Positions 44,823 to 53,902 of a DNA stretch of 64,000 bases are shown here, piece after piece; the stretch's first letter is position 1; every line of letters starts with the position of its first letter. Source of the stretch: Roseinatronobacter thiooxidans (GTDB taxonomy: Bacteria; Pseudomonadota; Alphaproteobacteria; Rhodobacterales; Rhodobacteraceae); contig NZ_MEHT01000046.1 of assembly GCF_001870675.1 (NCBI RefSeq), positions 102,565 to 166,564 of the forward strand, written 5' to 3'. Made by a program: the position numbers and the translations under genes. The notes beneath the pieces were generated by a model. The model did not search any database and was not told where the DNA came from. It saw only the letters and a list, made by a program, of their open reading frames with translations.

Positions 44823-46259
44823 ATGTCCAAGAAAACCCTGAACACAGCCAATCTTGAAAAACTTGGGGCCGAAAAGCTGGCGGCGCTGGTGATGGAGCTG
44901 GTACAAGGCAGCGCCGCATTGCAACGGCGCGCACGCATGGAATTGAGCGCGGCCCAAGGGCCAAAGGATGTCGCCACAGATTTGCGCAAACGCTTTGCCT
45001 CGCTGCGGCGCGCAACCAGCTATGTCGATTGGCGCAAACAGCGCGCGCTGGTCAAGGATCTGGACGCGCAACTGACCATGATCGAAACGAACATCGCGCC
45101 GGAAGATGCCGATGAAGCCTTTGAACTGCTATGGGCGTTTTTGCAGCTGGCCCCGTTCATTCATGCCCGAACTGATGACAGCAATGGCGCAATCGGTGAT
45201 GTCATGCGCCGGGCAATGGCGCTGATTGACGCAATAGCGCCGCGCCTGTCCCTTGCGCCCACAACCTTGGCTGACCGTATTCTGGACGCTGTTGTTCAGG
45301 CCGGATACGGGGAATTCGATGGAATTATTCCCGCCACCCAAGGCACGCTTGGGCAGACAGGGCTAGAGCACCTCAAGCAGATCACCCGCGACTGGGCAGA
45401 GGCCCCGCCGACCGAGCAAGAGGTCCAGCGCTATCGGCGCTACGGCTTTTCCACTGCGCCTGAACTCAGCGCGCGGCGCGCGCGCCAAAGCACAAGCGCG
45501 ATTATCCTGTCCGAAATTGCCGATGCGCAGGGCGATGTTGACGCCTATATGGCCGGCTATTCCGCCGAGCAGTTGACCTATGCCACCATCGCCCCCAATG
45601 TCGCGCGACGGTTGCTGGATGCAGACCGCAGTAAAGAGGCATTCAGCATTCTGACCCGCGCAATGGCGGCAAACGCAGATGCATCTTTCAGAGTAGTCTC
45701 CCCCGATCTGGATGATGTCTATGAAGACTGCCTTGAGAAACTGGGAAAGCTGGACGCGCTCAAGACACATCTATGGGCCAGATTCGAGCAGGTGCTTTGC
45801 CCGCGCAGTTTGCGGAAATACCTGAAACTCTTGCCGGATTTCGACGATATCGAGGCCGAAGACACTGCGCTTGATCATGTTGCACATTTCCCCCATCTGG
45901 GGGCTGCGATCAGTTTTCTTGTGGACTGGCCCGCGCTGGAACGCGCGGCGAAAACCGTGATCACCCGCGCCGACGCGTTGGATGGCAATGCCTACACCAC
46001 CCTGACCCATGCCGCAGACACGCTGGAGGCGCGCCACCCGCTAGCCGCCACGCTGATACGGCGCGCAATGATCCAAGACACGCTGGACGGGGCCAAATCC
46101 AAGCGCTACCGCCATGCGGCCCGTCATCTGGCTGAATGCGCGGCATGTGATCTGCGGATCGAGGATTACGGCGCATTTTCCAGCCATAGCGCCTTTGTCG
46201 CAGCGCTTCGGGCGCAGCATGGGCGCAAATACGGGTTTTGGGAGATGACAGACGCCTGA
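44823..46259 (+). CDS. DUF6880 family protein, 478 aa
   Basis: The N-terminus 'MSKKTLNTANLEKLGAEKLA' and overall helical, Ala/Leu/Arg-rich composition match the uncharacterised DUF6880 family, which is widespread in Rhodobacterales (recognised from memory). The chain looks like helical-hairpin repeats of TPR/HEAT type ('EAFSILTRAMAANADASF', 'KLGKLDALKTHLWARFEQV'). The C-terminus carries a Cys-rich patch 'AECAACDLRIEDYG'. No signal peptide or membrane segment is seen. Its function is unknown. It ends 14 bases from the convergent rsgA stop. Confidence 0.75.
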   Translation: MSKKTLNTANLEKLGAEKLAALVMELVQGSAALQRRARMELSAAQGPKDVATDLRKRFASLRRATSYVDWRKQRALVKDLDAQLTMIETNIAPEDADEAFELLWAFLQLAPFIHARTDDSNGAIGDVMRRAMALIDAIAPRLSLAPTTLADRILDAVVQAGYGEFDGIIPATQGTLGQTGLEHLKQITRDWAEAPPTEQEVQRYRRYGFSTAPELSARRARQSTSAIILSEIADAQGDVDAYMAGYSAEQLTYATIAPNVARRLLDADRSKEAFSILTRAMAANADASFRVVSPDLDDVYEDCLEKLGKLDALKTHLWARFEQVLCPRSLRKYLKLLPDFDDIEAEDTALDHVAHFPHLGAAISFLVDWPALERAAKTVITRADALDGNAYTTLTHAADTLEARHPLAATLIRRAMIQDTLDGAKSKRYRHAARHLAECAACDLRIEDYGAFSSHSAFVAALRAQHGRKYGFWEMTDA

Positions 46260-46273
46260 CCTCGGGCAGGTGT

Positions 46274-47308
46274 CTAGCGGCGTTTGCCAGTGTATTTGGG
46301 GATTTTCTTGCCGTGCTGGCCCGTCAGGACAGGGGTGCTTGTGCGGTTTTCGTCATCCAGTTTGCGCCACCGTTCCAGCCGCGCGGGGTCCAGTGCGCCT
46401 GCGTTGACTGCGGCCTGAACAGCACAGCCGGGTTCATGCGCATGGGTGCAATCCCGGAAGCGGCACTGGGGCGCAAGTTCAGTGATTTCGGCAAAAAGCT
46501 GCTCCAACCCCTCTGTCGCATCACTGACCTGAAGCGAGCGCATGCCCGGCGTGTCAATCACCCAAGCGCCGCCAACAATGGCATGAAGCGAACGCGATGT
46601 CGTGGTGTGGCGGCCCTTGGCATCGCCTTCGCGGATGCTGCCGGTTGCTTGCGCCTGCGCGCTCGACACCGCCGACAGCATGTTCAGCAAAGACGATTTC
46701 CCCACCCCTGACGAGCCGACAAGCGCGACAGTTTGCCCAGCGCCCAGCCATGGCGCAAGCGACATGGCGGCCTGCGGCGATCTGGCATCCAGTGCGACCA
46801 CATCCAGCCCCCGTTGCAGCCCGACCACCTGTTGCAGGTAAGGCGCGGTGTCGTCCACCTGATCGGCCTTGGTCAGGACAACCACAGGCAGCGCGCCCGA
46901 CTGGTTGGCCAAAGCCAGATAGCGTTCCAGCCGTGCGGGGTTCAGATCGTCATTGCATGACGTGACAATGAACAGCGTGTCGACATTCGCGGCAATCAAC
47001 TGGGGCGCGCGCCCGCCTTCGGTGCGGCGCTGCAAGATGGACTTGCGATCCAGCCGCCGGATACAGGTCAGGCTGTCCGCCTCGACCAGAACCCAATCCC
47101 CGACAGCATAATCGGCGGTGCTGGCCTTGGCGGGCAGGTCCAGCCGGACTTGTCCGGCCACCGACAATGCACCCAGTCTGGAGCGCTGCACTGTTGCGAT
47201 GCGCATCGGTTCAAGATGCGCGTCTTCAGCGCCCAGCTGCCCCTCGAAGAAATCCGACCACCCGAAGGGGGCAAGCGTGGCGGAGTGCTGATGTTCTGAT
47301 CCGGTCAT
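46274..47308 (-). CDS. rsgA: Ribosome small-subunit-dependent GTPase A
   Basis: The 344-residue protein has an N-terminal OB fold, the circularly permuted GTPase order (G4 'VVLTKADQVDD', then G1 'VGSSGVGKSSLL', then G3 'IDTPGMRSLQV') and a C-terminal zinc domain ('CRFRDCTHAHEPGCAVQAAV'). It checks maturation of the 30S decoding site. Start MTGSEHQHS at 47308 is preferred because the upstream 12 codons look non-conserved. It stands alone, downstream (on its strand) of a dispersed repeat. Confidence 0.94.
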   Translation of the reverse strand: MTGSEHQHSATLAPFGWSDFFEGQLGAEDAHLEPMRIATVQRSRLGALSVAGQVRLDLPAKASTADYAVGDWVLVEADSLTCIRRLDRKSILQRRTEGGRAPQLIAANVDTLFIVTSCNDDLNPARLERYLALANQSGALPVVVLTKADQVDDTAPYLQQVVGLQRGLDVVALDARSPQAAMSLAPWLGAGQTVALVGSSGVGKSSLLNMLSAVSSAQAQATGSIREGDAKGRHTTTSRSLHAIVGGAWVIDTPGMRSLQVSDATEGLEQLFAEITELAPQCRFRDCTHAHEPGCAVQAAVNAGALDPARLERWRKLDDENRTSTPVLTGQHGKKIPKYTGKRR

Positions 47309-47492
47309 AGCCGCATGAATGCGCGCGCGCGTGCGCTGATGCAAGCCCTACCTGCCTTCGGGCTGTGGTTTCGGCAACAGCGCGGCAAAGCGCCAATGCC
47401 ACAGCATCAGGCGGCGCCCCGTCTTGTTTGTATGGCGATTGTTCTGCATCTGACATTGGGTTCCGACAATCGGTAACGAAGCTCGGCAATGC

Positions 47493-47711
47493 GGGGTTTT
47501 GCGGAGATAGGAATTCTGAGTGCAAAGCCGCGTAGCGTCGGGCCGCGGTGCGGCGATGCACGCTTTGGGCATAGCACTTTATGCCGGCCAAATCCGCGCA
47601 AGATCAGAGCGTTGCGCGTAGCCAAGCCAAATCGCCGTGCCGTGGGTGCGGCCCGGCGATGCGCGGCGGCGCTTCGCGCCTTTGTTCCGCGCAGGGGATG
47701 TCCCCCAAGCC
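47493..47711 (+). repeat. Dispersed ~220 bp inverted-repeat element, copy 2
   Basis: This copy matches the copy at 11847-12067 in the same orientation, with only scattered substitutions and small indels. Complementary arms (around 47525-47556 and 47627-47665) can form a long stem, and the inner segment GCATAGCACTTTATGC forms a smaller one. It fills the 457-base gap between the ferredoxin-reductase gene stop and the rsgA start; the remaining parts of that gap show no gene. Both copies lie just beyond the 3' end of a minus-strand gene. Confidence 0.8.
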
Positions 47712-47765
47712 CTACTTTCCGCCATTTGCACTCTTGCGCGGGGTGCAAAACACCAGCGCGCCCTG

Positions 47766-49013
47766 TCAAGCGGTCATGGCCGGTGCAAGCAGATCGCAGC
47801 CGGGGTCTGCGACACGGTCTGCAGAGAGCATGGCCCCCTGCTCCAGCCATCTTTTCCCTGTCATATAGGCCCGCGGGTCTGACAGGGCGTCGATGGCAAT
47901 GAACCGGCCTTTGCGGAAATACCAGACCGATCCGGTGCCCGCCCGTTTGCCCGCGCGGAAAATGGTCTGGTCCGCGCCTGTATTCAGCCCGGCAATCTGA
48001 AGTTTCATATCATACTGGTCTGACCAGAACCAAGGCACAGGCATATAGGGGTTTTCCACCCCCGCCAGAGTTTGCGCCAGCGCGCGCGCCTGATCGCAGG
48101 CATTTTGCACACTCTCCAGCCGCGCGACCTGCCCTTGCAGCATGAAGGCCGCAACATCGCCAATCGCATGGATGCGCGGGTCTGAACTGCGGCACAGCCC
48201 GTCCACCAGCACGCCGCCCCCTGCCTCTTCGCGGCAGGCCAGCCCGCAAGCGCGCGCAAGCGCGTCATTGGCCAAAGCCCCGATCCCGACGATTGCCAGA
48301 TCGGCGGCGATGACGCGGCCATCATCCAGCTGCACATGGCCCAAAGCGCCGTCTGCCCCTTCCAGCAAGGCCGACACGCCCACCCCTTCATGCAGCTCTA
48401 CCCCTTGCGCGCGGTGCAGCGCGCGGACCATATCGGCGGTTTTGTCACAAGCCACACGCGCCAATATGCGCGGCCCCGCTTCCAACACTGTGACCGCCAG
48501 ACCGCGCTTGCGCATCACAGCGGCTGCTTCCAGCCCGATATACCCCCCGCCAATGACAGCAATGCGGCGCGCGCGGTCCAATGCACCGGCCAGATGCCCG
48601 ATATCCTCTATCCCGCGGATCAGATGCACACCGCGCAATGCGCCCCCCAACGCTGCGGGAAAGGGGCGCGGGCGGCTGCCCGTTGCCAGAACCAGTGTGT
48701 CATAACCGATGGTTTGCCCATCTTGCAGCACAACACAGGCCCCGCCCCGGTCAATGGCCGTGACCCGCGCGCCGGTCATCAGGCCGATATCAGAACGGGC
48801 ATACCAGTCCACGGGCTTCAGCCACAAACGCTCTTGTGGCATCCCGCCCGAGAGATAGGCTTTTGACAATGGCGGGCGCTGATAGGGGGGAAACGACTCT
48901 TCCCCGATAATCAGAATGCTGCGCGTGTCGCCATCGCGGCGCAAGGTTTCGGCCAATGTCACCGCAGCCTGACCCGCGCCGATGATCACCAGTTCTGCAT
49001 GGCTGTGCCGCAT
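47766..49013 (-). CDS. FAD-dependent NAD(P)H:ferredoxin-reductase-type oxidoreductase
   Basis: The 415-residue flavoprotein has the FAD motif 'LVIIGAGQAAVTLAETLRRD', 'FPPYQRPPLSKAYLSGG', the NAD(P)H motif 'RIAVIGGGYIGLEAAAVMRK', 'HAIGDVAAFML', and a reductase C-terminal domain. This is the class that feeds electrons to [2Fe-2S] ferredoxins of ring-hydroxylating dioxygenases or P450s (BphA4, rubredoxin/putidaredoxin reductases). Start 'MRHSHAELVIIG' at 49013 is chosen; the longer frame lacks conservation. It is the last gene of the ABC/flavoprotein operon. No ferredoxin gene is adjacent. Confidence 0.92.
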   Translation of the reverse strand: MRHSHAELVIIGAGQAAVTLAETLRRDGDTRSILIIGEESFPPYQRPPLSKAYLSGGMPQERLWLKPVDWYARSDIGLMTGARVTAIDRGGACVVLQDGQTIGYDTLVLATGSRPRPFPAALGGALRGVHLIRGIEDIGHLAGALDRARRIAVIGGGYIGLEAAAVMRKRGLAVTVLEAGPRILARVACDKTADMVRALHRAQGVELHEGVGVSALLEGADGALGHVQLDDGRVIAADLAIVGIGALANDALARACGLACREEAGGGVLVDGLCRSSDPRIHAIGDVAAFMLQGQVARLESVQNACDQARALAQTLAGVENPYMPVPWFWSDQYDMKLQIAGLNTGADQTIFRAGKRAGTGSVWYFRKGRFIAIDALSDPRAYMTGKRWLEQGAMLSADRVADPGCDLLAPAMTA

Positions 49014-49101
49014 CTGCCGTGCCTTCCTGTTTACAGGCCGCGCGTTGCAGCCGTTATTGCCGGTGTTTTCATCGCCTGTCCGCCAAAGGACAGGCGATGC
49101 A

Positions 49102-50247
49102 TCATGCGGTTGCGCCCAAATCAGCCAGCATCTTGCGCAATTGCTTCGTCGCCGGTGTGACGATGGCCACGAAATAGCTTTCGCGCAGTCGCCGTTGCGC
49201 GGCCCCGTGCGTGACATATCCGCGTGCGCCCTGGTGCAGCATCGCGTTATGCGCTGCGGCCACCGACAGATCGCCTGCGGCCAGTCGCGCCTTGATCACG
49301 CGGATGAAATACGCGTCCGATGTGTCATAGGGGGTTTTGCACAAGGCACTGACTTCGGCCTTCAAGGCGTCAAGTTTCTCGCGGAAATGTTCGGGCTGGT
49401 CGGGCAGATGCTGGTTCACATGTCCCAACGGGCCGCGCACCTGTTCCATCAGCGCGATGCAACCCTCGATCATGCCAAAGGCCATGCCCGATTGCAGCAG
49501 GATAAAGCCTGCGCGGATTTTGGGCACATAGGCGTTGATCGGGTCGGCAATGACATGCGCCTCGGGGACAAAGGCATCGCGGCATTGCACGCCATAGGTG
49601 CGCGTGCCTTCCAGCGCCACGAAATGGTCGTTCGAGACAAGTTTCACCCCATCGCCCCGCCCATGCAGCACCATCATCACCCGCTCGCCCGCGCGGGGGC
49701 CTTCGGGGATTTCGCTGATCACGGCAAACCATGCATCCTCGTTGATATTGCTGACCCATGGCAAGGTGCCGCGCAACGTGTACCCCCCCTCGACCGGGGT
49801 GGCTTTCAGCTTCATCTGCTCGATACCGAACAGGGTTTTCATGGGGTTGGACAACCCAGTTCCGCCAAGCACCGCGCCAGTTGCCACCTGCGCGCCAAGG
49901 CTGTCTTGCAGGGCGGTGTTGTCCGAATTGAAAATATACCAGCCCAGTGCCGACTGGCACCACATGCAAAACGCGGTCGATAGGCATTCGCGCCCTGCGC
50001 GCGCCATGGCGGCAATGGTGGTGTCGAGATCCAGCGCGCCACCGGGCGCAGGCAAATGGCGTTGAAACGCGCCAGCCGCGCCATAGCTGCGCATCACGGC
50101 TTCGGGGTAAAGCCCCTCGGCATCGATCGCGCGGACAAGTGGCACAAGGTCACTGGCGGTTATGCGGTCGGCTTCGGCAAGAACAAAATCGCTGTCAGGC
50201 AGTGCCAACGCAGAGACTTGTAGTTCGGGGGCAAGGTCCAGGGACAT
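49102..50247 (-). CDS. Acyl-CoA-dehydrogenase-fold flavoprotein (possible FMNH2/FAD monooxygenase)
   Basis: The 381-residue protein has the ACAD three-domain build: 'FQRHLPAPGGALDLDTTI', the substrate/flavin region 'GGTGLSNPMKTLFGIEQMKL', the beta domain 'GGYTLRGTLPWVSNIN', and a C-terminal helical bundle ('GYVTHGAAQRRLRESYFVAI'). The catalytic Glu of the usual 'YEG' motif is not visible; the equivalent region reads 'RESYFVAIVTPATKQ'. That pattern is closer to flavin monooxygenases of the DszC/SfnC class than to true dehydrogenases, though this is inference. AAGGAG precedes the start at 50247. Its neighbours (importer, OsmC, reductase) suggest oxidation of an imported sulfur- or nitrogen-containing compound. 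Confidence 0.8.
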   Translation of the reverse strand: MSLDLAPELQVSALALPDSDFVLAEADRITASDLVPLVRAIDAEGLYPEAVMRSYGAAGAFQRHLPAPGGALDLDTTIAAMARAGRECLSTAFCMWCQSALGWYIFNSDNTALQDSLGAQVATGAVLGGTGLSNPMKTLFGIEQMKLKATPVEGGYTLRGTLPWVSNINEDAWFAVISEIPEGPRAGERVMMVLHGRGDGVKLVSNDHFVALEGTRTYGVQCRDAFVPEAHVIADPINAYVPKIRAGFILLQSGMAFGMIEGCIALMEQVRGPLGHVNQHLPDQPEHFREKLDALKAEVSALCKTPYDTSDAYFIRVIKARLAAGDLSVAAAHNAMLHQGARGYVTHGAAQRRLRESYFVAIVTPATKQLRKMLADLGATA

Positions 50248-50354
50248 GAGCAACTCCTTAAGGGTGGATGCCATAGCCTGTCGCGCTCAGACATCGAGAG
50301 GAAAAACAGGGGTCAAGGCCGCCGCGACAGGCGCGGCGGCCCTAGAAATTGCGC

Positions 50355-50891
50355 TTATGCAGCGGCAATTTCCATGTTCACAGGGCGCGAGAAAGTGTTG
50401 AAGACTGGCGACCATTTGGCGACATGGGCGATCAACTCGTCGATCACCTCTTGCGGGGCATCGGCTTCCATGATCACTTTCATCCGCACATCGGTAAAGC
50501 CCACGGGCTTCTCGGACTGGTCACCCGTGCCCCAGACGGCTGTGATATTCAGGTCGGCTTCCATCTCGATCTCCAGCTTCTGCACTGTGATCCCGCGATG
50601 GACGGCATTGGCATGCAGGCCCACACAGACACAAGAGCCAAGCGCGGCCAGCGATGCCTCGGACGGGTTGGGGGCTGTGTCATCGCCCAACAGTCCGGGC
50701 GGCTCGTCCACGATATAGGGCGGCAGGTCGCGGATATAGTTGGCGTGACGGAAGCGGCCTTCGGCGACGGTCTTGCAGCTCAGGGTCTTGATTGCCTTTG
50801 GATCGGCCTTGCCTTTCTCGATCAGCCCTTCCAATCCGGTTCTGTCGATCGGGGCCAGACAGCCTGTCAGTACGGTTGCGGGTTCACCCAT
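50355..50891 (-). CDS. OsmC-family protein
   Basis: The 178-residue protein has the OsmC/Ohr fold: 'NPSEASLAALGSCVCVGLHA' with the first redox Cys, and C-terminal 'HVAKWSPVFNTFSRPV'. At the second position, where family members have Cys-Pro-Val, this protein has Ser-Pro-Val, so the usual peroxide-reducing Cys pair is incomplete. Two Cys in 'SCVC' may take over. It sits 107 bases upstream of the ACAD-like gene and 27 bases past the permease gene. A role in handling thiol/persulfide intermediates is possible. Confidence 0.85.
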   Translation of the reverse strand: MGEPATVLTGCLAPIDRTGLEGLIEKGKADPKAIKTLSCKTVAEGRFRHANYIRDLPPYIVDEPPGLLGDDTAPNPSEASLAALGSCVCVGLHANAVHRGITVQKLEIEMEADLNITAVWGTGDQSEKPVGFTDVRMKVIMEADAPQEVIDELIAHVAKWSPVFNTFSRPVNMEIAAA

Positions 50892-50918
50892 GGTATTTCC
50901 TCCTATCTGGGTTCAGGT

Positions 50919-51761
50919 TCAGGTATCGCTGCGCAGCCAGCTGAAGCGTTTGATCGCCAGCAGACACAGGGAATCGAGCGCGTAGCCAATGACACCGATG
51001 ACCAGCACCGTTGCCCCCAGCCGCGCATAATCGAGAGAGTCGCGCGCATCATTGATCGCAAAGCCAAGCCCCGAGGACACGCCCAGATACTCGGCCGGAA
51101 CCAGCACCACCCAAGCAATGCCCAGTGCCAGCCGGATGCCGGTCAGGATGTCTTGCGCAATGGCAGGCAGGATCACATAGACCAGTTGATGCAGCGGGTT
51201 GGCCCCAAGATTGCGCGAGACTTTCAGCCATGCCGGATCGATCCGGCGCACGCCAGCGGCCGTGGCAAACATGATCGGCCAGACAGCGGCGACAACGATC
51301 AGGAAAATGATCGCGCTGTCCCATGTAGCAAAGGCCATGACGGCAATCGGCATCCAGCTCAGCGGCGAGATCATGCGCAACAACTGGAACGGCGCATTTG
51401 ACAGGTCACGCAGCCAAGGCAGCCGCCCGATCAGAATGCCCATGGGCACGCCAATCACAATGGCAACCCCCAAGCCCCACCCCACGCGGTACAGGCTTGG
51501 TGCGGACATGGACCAAATCTCGCCGCGCTGGATCATGACCCAAAGCCGCTCGAATGTGGGGACAGGGGCCAGTTGCGAAAAGGCGCGCATGCCCGGGGTT
51601 TGGGCAATATACCACCCCCCAAGCGCCCACAGCGCGCCCAGTATGCCCAGACCAAGCGTGCCGATGGCCACGCTGCGCGCCCAGCCTTTCAGCGCCGCCA
51701 TGCGCGCATCCTGTGCATCCGCGCGCGCTGTGCCGGATTGGGTATAGGCTGCATCGGTCAC
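50919..51761 (-). CDS. ABC transporter permease (nitrate/sulfonate/taurine class)
   Basis: The 280-residue membrane protein has about six hydrophobic segments and the cytoplasmic ATPase-contact loop: 'DPAWLKVSRNLGANPLHQLV', 'LGIAWVVLVPAEYLGVSSGL'. The pattern is that of SsuC/TauC/NrtB. Its start overlaps the binding-protein stop by four bases (ATGA). It works with the ATPase and receptor encoded upstream. Confidence 0.93.
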   Translation of the reverse strand: MTDAAYTQSGTARADAQDARMAALKGWARSVAIGTLGLGILGALWALGGWYIAQTPGMRAFSQLAPVPTFERLWVMIQRGEIWSMSAPSLYRVGWGLGVAIVIGVPMGILIGRLPWLRDLSNAPFQLLRMISPLSWMPIAVMAFATWDSAIIFLIVVAAVWPIMFATAAGVRRIDPAWLKVSRNLGANPLHQLVYVILPAIAQDILTGIRLALGIAWVVLVPAEYLGVSSGLGFAINDARDSLDYARLGATVLVIGVIGYALDSLCLLAIKRFSWLRSDT

Positions 51762-53008
51762 AGCGACAGCACCTCTTCGCGGCTGAACGGATCGCCGGGG
51801 TTGACGGAGGGATCATTCAGCCATTGGGGGAACCGCTCGACCGCGTTGCGCACGAAGCGACGATCAACCAGATCTTCGGACACAAAGGCCGGGTCCAGAT
51901 CGGCAAGAAAGGCCCCATCGCCCGACACAACGGTTTCGCGCAGGTAAGATACTGTCAGCGCATCCGCGCTGGGGTAGGGCCAAGGCTGGAAATCAATCCG
52001 CCCATTGCCCCAATCGGAATGGGTCTGCGCGCCGCTTTCGGCATAATCGGCGGTGTCGTAATGCGTCATGGCACGCACCACCACTTCGGACGGCGCAGGC
52101 AGATAGCCCCGCCCGTCACGGCTGATCATATGCGCCACCTCGGCCTTGTTTTCGGAAGCATAGATCGCGCCGCGCACAACCGCATTGGTGACGGCCTGCA
52201 CCCATTCGGGGCGCGCGGTGATCGCTTCTTCATGGGTGGCAACCACGCAGCAGGGGTGGTTTTTCCAGATATCGCCGGTAAAGCGCAGCATGCGTGCGCC
52301 TGCCATCACCTCGCCCAAGGCATTGAACGGCTCGGCCACGATATAGGCATCGATCGAGCGGGCGGCCAAGGCAGGCGGCATTTCTGGCGGCTGCATGACC
52401 ATCAGGTTGCATTCATTGTCAGCCAGCGGTGCGGACTGGTCCTGAATGACAGGGGTAATGCCCGATTGGCGCAGCGCGTATTGCAGCACGATGTTATGCA
52501 TCGAATACCAGAACGGAATCGCCACCTGCTTGCCGCCAAGACCGCGGAAATCGGTGATATCGGTATGTTCGCCCACCACCACGCCAGAGCCGTTGGTATG
52601 CGCCCAAGCCAGCACCTTGACAGGAAAGTTGTTGTTGTAACGCATCCAGATCGGGATCGGGTTCAGGAAATGCACAAGGTTGAAGCGATTGGCGACAAAC
52701 CCCTCGATCAGTGGCGCCCAGCCCCGAATAAGGGTGGGGTCTTCGGCATCCAGCCCTTCATCTTTGAAATATCCATTGGCATGGGCCACCAGCAGCGCAG
52801 TGGCATCGGTGATCGGCAGATAGCCGATGCGCACCACTTCATCTTCCTGCGCATAGGACATTTGCGGCAGGGTTGACAAAAGCCCCGACAGACCGGCGAA
52901 CAAGCCGCCCTTGGCAAAGAGATTCAGGGCACCCCTGCGGGAATAATCGCCGCTATAGGCTTCCATCGCCCATTTCAATTCAGCGCGGCGCAAATCATCT
53001 TGGTTCAT
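51758..53008 (-). CDS. ABC transporter substrate-binding protein (NrtA/CmpA/SsuA class) with Tat-like signal
   Basis: The 416-residue protein has an N-terminal twin-arginine-like motif ('DYSRRGALNLFAKGGLFAGL', about 21-40) ending at 'MSYAQEDE'. The receptor body follows: 'VRIGYLPITDATALLVAHAN', 'LIRGWAPLIEGFVANRFNLV', 'GKQVAIPFWYSMHNIVLQYA', 'AYIVAEPFNALGEVMAGAR'. It resembles the nitrate/bicarbonate/aromatic-sulfonate binding group. The Tat-type leader suggests export in folded form. The ligand is not predictable. Start at 53008 is the better-conserved ATG. Confidence 0.9.
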   Translation of the reverse strand: MNQDDLRRAELKWAMEAYSGDYSRRGALNLFAKGGLFAGLSGLLSTLPQMSYAQEDEVVRIGYLPITDATALLVAHANGYFKDEGLDAEDPTLIRGWAPLIEGFVANRFNLVHFLNPIPIWMRYNNNFPVKVLAWAHTNGSGVVVGEHTDITDFRGLGGKQVAIPFWYSMHNIVLQYALRQSGITPVIQDQSAPLADNECNLMVMQPPEMPPALAARSIDAYIVAEPFNALGEVMAGARMLRFTGDIWKNHPCCVVATHEEAITARPEWVQAVTNAVVRGAIYASENKAEVAHMISRDGRGYLPAPSEVVVRAMTHYDTADYAESGAQTHSDWGNGRIDFQPWPYPSADALTVSYLRETVVSGDGAFLADLDPAFVSEDLVDRRFVRNAVERFPQWLNDPSVNPGDPFSREEVLSL

Positions 53009-53038
53009 GTCAGCTACTCCGTGGCGGGGTGAGAACAA

Positions 53039-53902
53039 TCAGGCGGTGGCTTCAAAAAGGGTCGCAAGGCGTGCGCGTTCTGCCTCGAATGCGGGGCTGT
53101 CACGGTGGCGGTCCGGGCCGGGGTCAAGCATTGTATCGGTCACGATGCGCCCCGGGTCAGGGGCCATGATCAGGGCGCGATCCGCCATGATGGCGGCTTC
53201 GGTAATGTCATGCGTCACCAGCACGACCGTCAGGCCCAAATCCTTGGCAATCCGGCGGACATCTTGTTGCAGGGCGCGACGGGTGAACGCATCAAGCGCG
53301 GAAAACGGCTCGTCCAGCAACAGAAGGTCAGGCTGGGTCGCAAGCGAGCGCGCCAGTGCCACCCTTTGTTGCTGCCCGCCCGACAAATCCTGCACATTGC
53401 GCTCGGCAAAGGCTGTCAGCCCGACCATCTCTAACAGTGCAGGAATGCGGCGCTGGATTTCCGCTTTGCGCCCTGCAAACCGCAGCCCAAGGGCCGCATT
53501 TTGCGACACGGTCATCCATGGAAACAGGGAGGGTGCCTGAAACATGACCACCCAGCGCGGGCATGTGCTGCGCACGCGGTTGCCATCGATATAGACCCCG
53601 CCAGCGCCGGGCTGCATCAATCCTGCGATCAGGTGCAACAAGGTGGATTTCCCGCAGCCCGACCGCCCGACAAGCGCCACAATCTGCCCGGACTCGACCT
53701 GAAAATTCAGGTGTTCCAAGCAGTTTTGCGCCATGCCCGGATAGCGGTGCTGCACCCCGTCCACCTGCACATGCGCCCCGCGCCGGACGGCCGTGGGCAC
53801 CCCTTGTGCTGCGGCGTGCGGCATGTTTGGCAAATAGGTCTGCGCCAAGGCGATAGCGGCGTTCAGCGGCTGCGATGTCTTGAAAGTCCAATGCGCGGTC
53901 AT
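53039..53902 (-). CDS. ABC transporter ATP-binding protein (nitrate/sulfonate/taurine class)
   Basis: The 287-residue ATPase has Walker A 'VGRSGCGKSTLLHLIAGL', signature 'LSGGQQQRVALARSLATQ', Walker B 'LLLLDEPFSALDAFTRR' and the H-loop 'VTHDITEAAIMADR'. About 45 residues precede the nucleotide-binding domain, longer than usual. It is the first gene of the operon, 30 bases before the receptor gene. Confidence 0.93.
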   Translation of the reverse strand: MTAHWTFKTSQPLNAAIALAQTYLPNMPHAAAQGVPTAVRRGAHVQVDGVQHRYPGMAQNCLEHLNFQVESGQIVALVGRSGCGKSTLLHLIAGLMQPGAGGVYIDGNRVRSTCPRWVVMFQAPSLFPWMTVSQNAALGLRFAGRKAEIQRRIPALLEMVGLTAFAERNVQDLSGGQQQRVALARSLATQPDLLLLDEPFSALDAFTRRALQQDVRRIAKDLGLTVVLVTHDITEAAIMADRALIMAPDPGRIVTDTMLDPGPDRHRDSPAFEAERARLATLFEATA

